DNA of 64,000 bases, taken from Granulicella sapmiensis. Lineage in GTDB: Bacteria; Acidobacteriota; Terriglobia; Terriglobales; Acidobacteriaceae. The notes under the pieces were generated by a model. It was not told where the DNA came from. It made no database searches and saw nothing but the letters and a program-made list of their open reading frames with translations. Where the stretch lies: the NCBI GenBank assembly GCA_026225395.1, contig JAMFSR010000032.1:1-64000 (forward strand). The letters run 5' to 3'. A program made the translations under genes and the position numbers. Position 1 is the stretch's first letter, and every line of letters begins with the position of its first letter. Shown here one piece after another: positions 60,398-64,000 of this stretch.

Positions 60398-61909
60398 ATG
60401 TGCGGTATCGTCGGAGTCTTCGGACATAGTCCAGTCAGCCAGACGCTTTATGAGTCGCTTTCGATGCTCCAACACAGGGGGCAGGATGCGGCGGGGATGG
60501 CTACGTGTTTTGAAGACCGGTTCTACCTTGAAAAAGGGAACGGGTTGATGACGGAGGTCTTCAGCGCGACGAACATGTCTCGGCTGCTGGGGAACATGGG
60601 CATTGGGCATGTGAGGTATCCGACGGCTGGATGCGCAAGCGTGGCAGAGGCTCAGCCGTTCTATGTGAACTCGCCTTATGGGATTGTGTTTGCGCATAAC
60701 GGCAACCTGACGAATGTGCCGGACATTATCGAAGGCTTGTTTCATACGGACATGCGGCATCTGAATACGACGTCGGATTCAGAGGTGATGTTGAATGTGT
60801 TTGCTCATGCGCTGACGCGGCGTGGAGCGGTGAAGCCGAATGAGTTCGACATCTTTGCGGCGGTGGAGGAAGTGCATCGGCGATGCAAGGGTGGATATGC
60901 GGTGATTGCGCATATCGCCGGCGTGGGCATGGTGGCGTTCCGTGACTTGAATGGAATACGGCCGTTGGTGCTGGGGACGCGCGGTGAGAACGGCAACACG
61001 GAGTACATGGTTGCCAGCGAGAGTGTGGCGCTGCAGGTGAGCGGGTTCAAGCTGGTGCGCGATCTGGCGCCGGGTGAGACGGTGTTCGTCGACATGCAGG
61101 GCGAGTTGCACTCGCATGAGAGTTTGCTGGCGCATGAGAAGGCGCCTTGCTTGTTTGAGTTTGTTTATCTCGCGCGGCCGGACTCGGTGCTGGATGGAGC
61201 GAGTGTGTATCAGGCTCGCATCAACATGGGAACGAAGCTGGCGGAGAAGATCAAGCGCGAGTGGGCGCATGTGCCGATCGATGTGGTGATTCCGATTCCT
61301 TCGACGAGCCGCATTGCCGCGCAGGAGATTGCGACGCGGCTGGGACTGCCGTATCGCGATGCGTTGGTGAGGAACAGGTATGTGGGGCGGACGTTCATTA
61401 TGCCGGGGCAGGCGCAGCGGAAGAAGTCGATACGGCGAAAGCTGAACCCGATACCGCAGGTGTTTGAAGGCAAGAACGTGCTGCTGGTGGATGACTCGAT
61501 TGTGAGGGGAACGACGATTCGCGAAATTATCGCGATGTGCCGCGAGCAGGGTGCGAAGAAGGTTTATGTGTGCTCGGCGGCGCCGCCGGTGCGGTTTCCG
61601 AATGTGTATGGGATCGATATGCCGGCGCGAAGCGAGTTGATTGCCACGGGCAAAACGGTGGCGGAGCTGGCGAAGAATATTGGCGCGGATGAGTTGATCT
61701 TCCAGGACCTGCAGGATTTGAAGGATGCGATTACAGAGGCTGCGCCGGGGCTTTCGCACTTTGACACTTCGGTGTTCGATGGGAAGTACGTGACGGGTGA
61801 TGTTACGGACGAGTATCTAGCTACGCTTGAACAGCAGCGCAACGACGCCGCGAAACGAACGGAAGATGTCGCCAGCCATATCAACAGAAATTACAGCGCC
61901 CACCTCTAA
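60398..61909 (+). CDS. purF: Amidophosphoribosyltransferase
   Basis: 503 aa beginning [20 protein letters not shown]; Cys2 becomes the N-terminal nucleophile of the class-II glutaminase domain without a propeptide. Other landmarks: [46 protein letters not shown], and the phosphoribosyltransferase motif [17 protein letters not shown]. It makes 5-phosphoribosylamine from PRPP and glutamine, the first committed step of purine synthesis. Length is typical. Its 3' end overlaps the probable purL start by 44 bp, so the two purine genes are one operon. Confidence 0.96.
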   Translation: MCGIVGVFGHSPVSQTLYESLSMLQHRGQDAAGMATCFEDRFYLEKGNGLMTEVFSATNMSRLLGNMGIGHVRYPTAGCASVAEAQPFYVNSPYGIVFAHNGNLTNVPDIIEGLFHTDMRHLNTTSDSEVMLNVFAHALTRRGAVKPNEFDIFAAVEEVHRRCKGGYAVIAHIAGVGMVAFRDLNGIRPLVLGTRGENGNTEYMVASESVALQVSGFKLVRDLAPGETVFVDMQGELHSHESLLAHEKAPCLFEFVYLARPDSVLDGASVYQARINMGTKLAEKIKREWAHVPIDVVIPIPSTSRIAAQEIATRLGLPYRDALVRNRYVGRTFIMPGQAQRKKSIRRKLNPIPQVFEGKNVLLVDDSIVRGTTIREIIAMCREQGAKKVYVCSAAPPVRFPNVYGIDMPARSELIATGKTVAELAKNIGADELIFQDLQDLKDAITEAAPGLSHFDTSVFDGKYVTGDVTDEYLATLEQQRNDAAKRTEDVASHINRNYSAHL

Positions 61910-64000
61910 GAAGATTGTTGCTCCCGTGCGGATATTGCAAGGGCCGGCGGCGTTGACTGCGTTTGAAGCGGAGCGGCTGCGGGACCGTTTGCGTGTGGTT
62001 GATGCGGGTGTGTCGGGTGTGGATGCGGCTTGGTTGTATGTGTTGCAGTTGAAGGATGGTGCTTCTGGTTGGGGTGATGAGGGGAAGTTGGCGGAGTTGT
62101 TGGAGTTGGAGTTGGGGGGATTGGCTTCTGGTGTTCCCCACTCATCGCGCATAGTGCGCGTGATGAATGGGCCACCCGAAGGTGGTGCGGGGGTTGAGGG
62201 AAGGCACCCCACCCTTTCGCAAAGTGCGCGAAAGGATGGGCCACCCGGTCCGTCGCCGGGGTCAGCGGCATTGCTACCCCACCCATCGCGCAAAGTACGC
62301 GCGATGAATGGGCCACCCGAAGGTGGTGGTGAGTCTGGCGGAGTTGTTTGGATTGGGCCGCGGGTGGGGACGCAGTCGCCTTGGTCGAGTAAGGCTACGG
62401 ATATTTTGCGGAATACGGGCTTTGAGACGATTGCTCGGATTGAGCGGGCGCGGGTGGTTTCGATTGCGGGTGCGAGTGATGTGAAAGCGCTGGCGGGCTT
62501 GCTGCATGATCGCATGACGGAGAGTGTGTTCTTCGAAGGTGCGGATGAGTTGGTGGGGTTGTTTGCGGAGCGACCGCAAGGACAGCTTGCGCATGTGGAT
62601 GTGCTGGGCCGTGGGGCTGCGGCGATTGAAGAGGCGGATACGGCGCTTGGGCTTTCGCTGGCTGCGGATGAGATTGCTTATCTGGTGGCGGAGTTTGGGA
62701 AACTTGGGCGCAATCCTACCGACGTTGAGTTGTATATGTTTGCGCAGGCCAACAGTGAGCACTGCCGGCATAAGATCTTCAATGCTTCGTGGACTGTGGA
62801 TGGAGTGAAGCAGCCGAAGTCGTTGTTTGCGATGATTCGCAATACGAATGAGGTTGGTGGGGAGGATGTGCTTTCGGCGTATCGCGATAATGCGGCGGTG
62901 ATTCGTGGGTCGCGCGGGGGAAGGTTCTTTGCCGATCCGGAAACGCATGAGTATGCGGCGCATGAGGAAGAGATTGAGATTTTGCTGAAGGTGGAGACGC
63001 ACAATCATCCGACCGCGATTTCGCCATGGCCTGGTGCGGCTACGGGCGCGGGTGGTGAGATTCGTGATGAAGGTGCGACCGGGCGCGGTGGAAAGCCGAA
63101 GGCTGGGTTGGGTGGGTTTACGGTTTCGAATTTACGACTGCCGGGTGCGGTGCGTGAGTGGGAGCAGGAGTATGGACGGCCGGCGGGGATTGCTTCGCCG
63201 CTGGACATCATGATCGAAGGGCCGCTGGGTGCGGCGGCGTTCAACAATGAGTTTGGGCGGCCTAATCTTTGTGGGTACTTTCGGACTTACGAACAGCAGA
63301 CGGACGGCGTTGTGTATGGGTATCACAAGCCGATCATGCTGGCGGGTGGGTTGGGGAACATTCGCACGGAGCACGTAGAGAAGGGTGCGATGAAGCCGGG
63401 GTATGCGCTGGTGGCGCTGGGTGGGCCGGCGATGCTGATCGGGCTGGGTGGTGGTGCGGCTTCGAGCGGGACGGGCGGCGGGAATGCGGAGCTGGACTTT
63501 GCGAGTGTGCAGCGGGACAACGCTGAGATGGAGCGTCGGGCGCAGGAGGTGATTGATGCGTGCTGGCAGCGGGGTGACAAGAATCCGATTGCGTTTATCC
63601 ATGATGTGGGTGCGGGTGGGTTGTCGAATGCGTTTCCGGAGTTGGTGAAGGATGGTGGATGCGGCGGCGTGTTCGATTTAAATGCGATACCGCGGGGTGA
63701 GGCGGGGTTGAGTCCGCTGGAGGCTTGGTGTAATGAGTCGCAGGAACGATATGTGCTGGCGATTGCGCCGGAAGAGTTGAAGGGGTTTGAAGAGATTTGT
63801 GAGCGGGAGCGGTGTCCGGTGGCGGTGGTGGGTTGGGCTACTGAATCGCCGCAGCTTGTGTTGCGTGATGGGGAGGATGCGGCTGCGATTGATTTGCCTT
63901 TGCAGGTTTTGTTTGGGAAGCCGCCGAAGATGGAGCGGGGGTTTGAGAGGGAGGCTGTGCGAGCGGCATCGCTACCCCACCCATCGCGCAAAGAGCGCGC
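61866..64000 (+). CDS. purL: Phosphoribosylformylglycinamidine synthase, large form, 5' part (cut by window end)
   Basis: The frame runs open from ATG 61866 ([16 protein letters not shown]) to the window edge, so the stop is not seen. It matches the long enterobacterial-type Pur[146 protein letters not shown]. It converts FGAR to FGAM with glutamine and ATP. Unusual: about 60 residues between the N-terminal domain and TQSPWSSK are encoded by palindromic repeats ([19 protein letters not shown] and similar). Another such repeat begins at 63975 after [14 protein letters not shown]. Both spots correspond to loops between conserved blocks. Confidence 0.95.
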   Translation, partial: MSPAISTEITAPTSKKIVAPVRILQGPAALTAFEAERLRDRLRVVDAGVSGVDAAWLYVLQLKDGASGWGDEGKLAELLELELGGLASGVPHSSRIVRVMNGPPEGGAGVEGRHPTLSQSARKDGPPGPSPGSAALLPHPSRKVRAMNGPPEGGGESGGVVWIGPRVGTQSPWSSKATDILRNTGFETIARIERARVVSIAGASDVKALAGLLHDRMTESVFFEGADELVGLFAERPQGQLAHVDVLGRGAAAIEEADTALGLSLAADEIAYLVAEFGKLGRNPTDVELYMFAQANSEHCRHKIFNASWTVDGVKQPKSLFAMIRNTNEVGGEDVLSAYRDNAAVIRGSRGGRFFADPETHEYAAHEEEIEILLKVETHNHPTAISPWPGAATGAGGEIRDEGATGRGGKPKAGLGGFTVSNLRLPGAVREWEQEYGRPAGIASPLDIMIEGPLGAAAFNNEFGRPNLCGYFRTYEQQTDGVVYGYHKPIMLAGGLGNIRTEHVEKGAMKPGYALVALGGPAMLIGLGGGAASSGTGGGNAELDFASVQRDNAEMERRAQEVIDACWQRGDKNPIAFIHDVGAGGLSNAFPELVKDGGCGGVFDLNAIPRGEAGLSPLEAWCNESQERYVLAIAPEELKGFEEICERERCPVAVVGWATESPQLVLRDGEDAAAIDLPLQVLFGKPPKMERGFEREAVRAASLPHPSRKER
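62136..62177 (+). repeat. In-frame palindromic repeat in purL, copy 1
   Basis: CCCCAC-TCATCGCGC-ATAGT-GCGCGTGATGA-ATGGGCCACCC, an imperfect dyad flanked by CCCCAC and GGGCCACCC, encodes [15 protein letters not shown]. Confidence 0.8.
62207..62247 (+). repeat. In-frame palindromic repeat in purL, copy 2
   Basis: CCCCACC-CTTTCGC-AAAGT-GCGCGAAAG-GATGGGCCACCC. Same framework with a different dyad core (CTTTCGC/GCGAAAG), read here as [14 protein letters not shown]. Confidence 0.8.
62277..62318 (+). repeat. In-frame palindromic repeat in purL, copy 3
   Basis: CCCCACC-CATCGCGC-AAAGTAC-GCGCGATG-AATGGGCCACCC, read as [15 protein letters not shown]. Nearly identical to copy 1. Confidence 0.8.
63975..64000 (+). 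repeat. In-frame palindromic repeat in purL, copy 4 (truncated by window)
   Basis: CCCCACCCATCGCGCAAAGA then GCGCGC repeats the start of copy 3 at a second position in the same gene; read as [10 protein letters not shown] up to the window edge. Confidence 0.75.

Noticed and set aside
60779-61759. 326-codon minus-strand frame, Arg/His-rich
   Set aside because: Antisense shadow of purF; composition is that of a mirror frame.
62136-62318. CRISPR array in purL
   Set aside because: The repeats are few, differ in core, have unequal spacers that remain coding, and there are no cas genes.

Overview
The window reads as chromosomal DNA of an acidobacterium, most likely family Acidobacteriaceae (Terriglobus, Granulicella or Edaphobacter type). 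The basis is the set of lineage-typical families: three tandem TIGR03435 (DUF3738) secreted proteins, a TIGR03436 VWFA-related protein, two very large TonB-dependent receptors with carboxypeptidase-regulatory N-termini, and a TonB-like protein next to miaA. No rRNA, CRISPR array, intact transposon or prophage was seen. One tRNA is present, tRNA-Pro(GGG).

Layout. 1-4.6 kb: small hypotheticals (one YjzC-like), a decayed SnoaL-like ester cyclase, palindromic and heptameric repeats, and a CxH/CxxH protein behind a long leader. 4.6-12.9 kb: TIGR03435 x3, TonB-type receptor, VWFA protein, probably partly co-transcribed. 12.9-17.2 kb (minus strand): GH20 hexosaminidase, NIPSNAP protein, cytochrome c, DedA protein, MogA/MoaB. 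17.4-19.7 kb: TonB-like protein, small membrane protein, miaA. 19.8-20.3 kb: a second copy of the 3.4-3.7 kb leader in front of an unrelated zinc-ribbon microprotein. 20.4-28.2 kb: glycine-zipper lipoprotein, 2-amino-3-ketobutyrate CoA ligase-like enzyme, VapBC remnant with a frameshifted toxin, Rel, alpha/beta hydrolase, outer-membrane-like protein.

28.4-57.2 kb is the most distinctive part. It holds an ABC exporter, a TonB receptor, an HPr-kinase-like protein, an MFS carrier, a GDPD-HEAT fusion, a divergent cytochrome c/beta-barrel pair and a PF14907-type nucleotidyltransferase. These are followed by an exopolysaccharide locus (Wza-like, Wzz, Wzx, GT4, polyprenyl-phosphate sugar transferase, GT26, CuA-type cupredoxin, cytochrome c, O-antigen ligase/Wzy), an OmpR-type two-component system, a porin-like protein and a type-1-copper-like protein. 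Six promoter regions in this stretch carry 2-4 copies of TGACA-like pentamers repeated at exactly 11-bp intervals. This is the layout of PhoB/OmpR-family binding sites and suggests one regulon linking the kinase/nucleotidyltransferase/transport genes with polysaccharide and redox genes. The local two-component system or a Pho regulator is the obvious candidate.

57.2-64 kb is housekeeping: tRNA-Pro with a histidine-kinase C-terminal relic beside it, yggX, ligA, a probable IS21-type end relic, purF and the 5' part of purL. PurL is notable because intergenic-type palindromic repeats have been inserted in frame into its coding sequence, at two places. The end of the window cuts purL.
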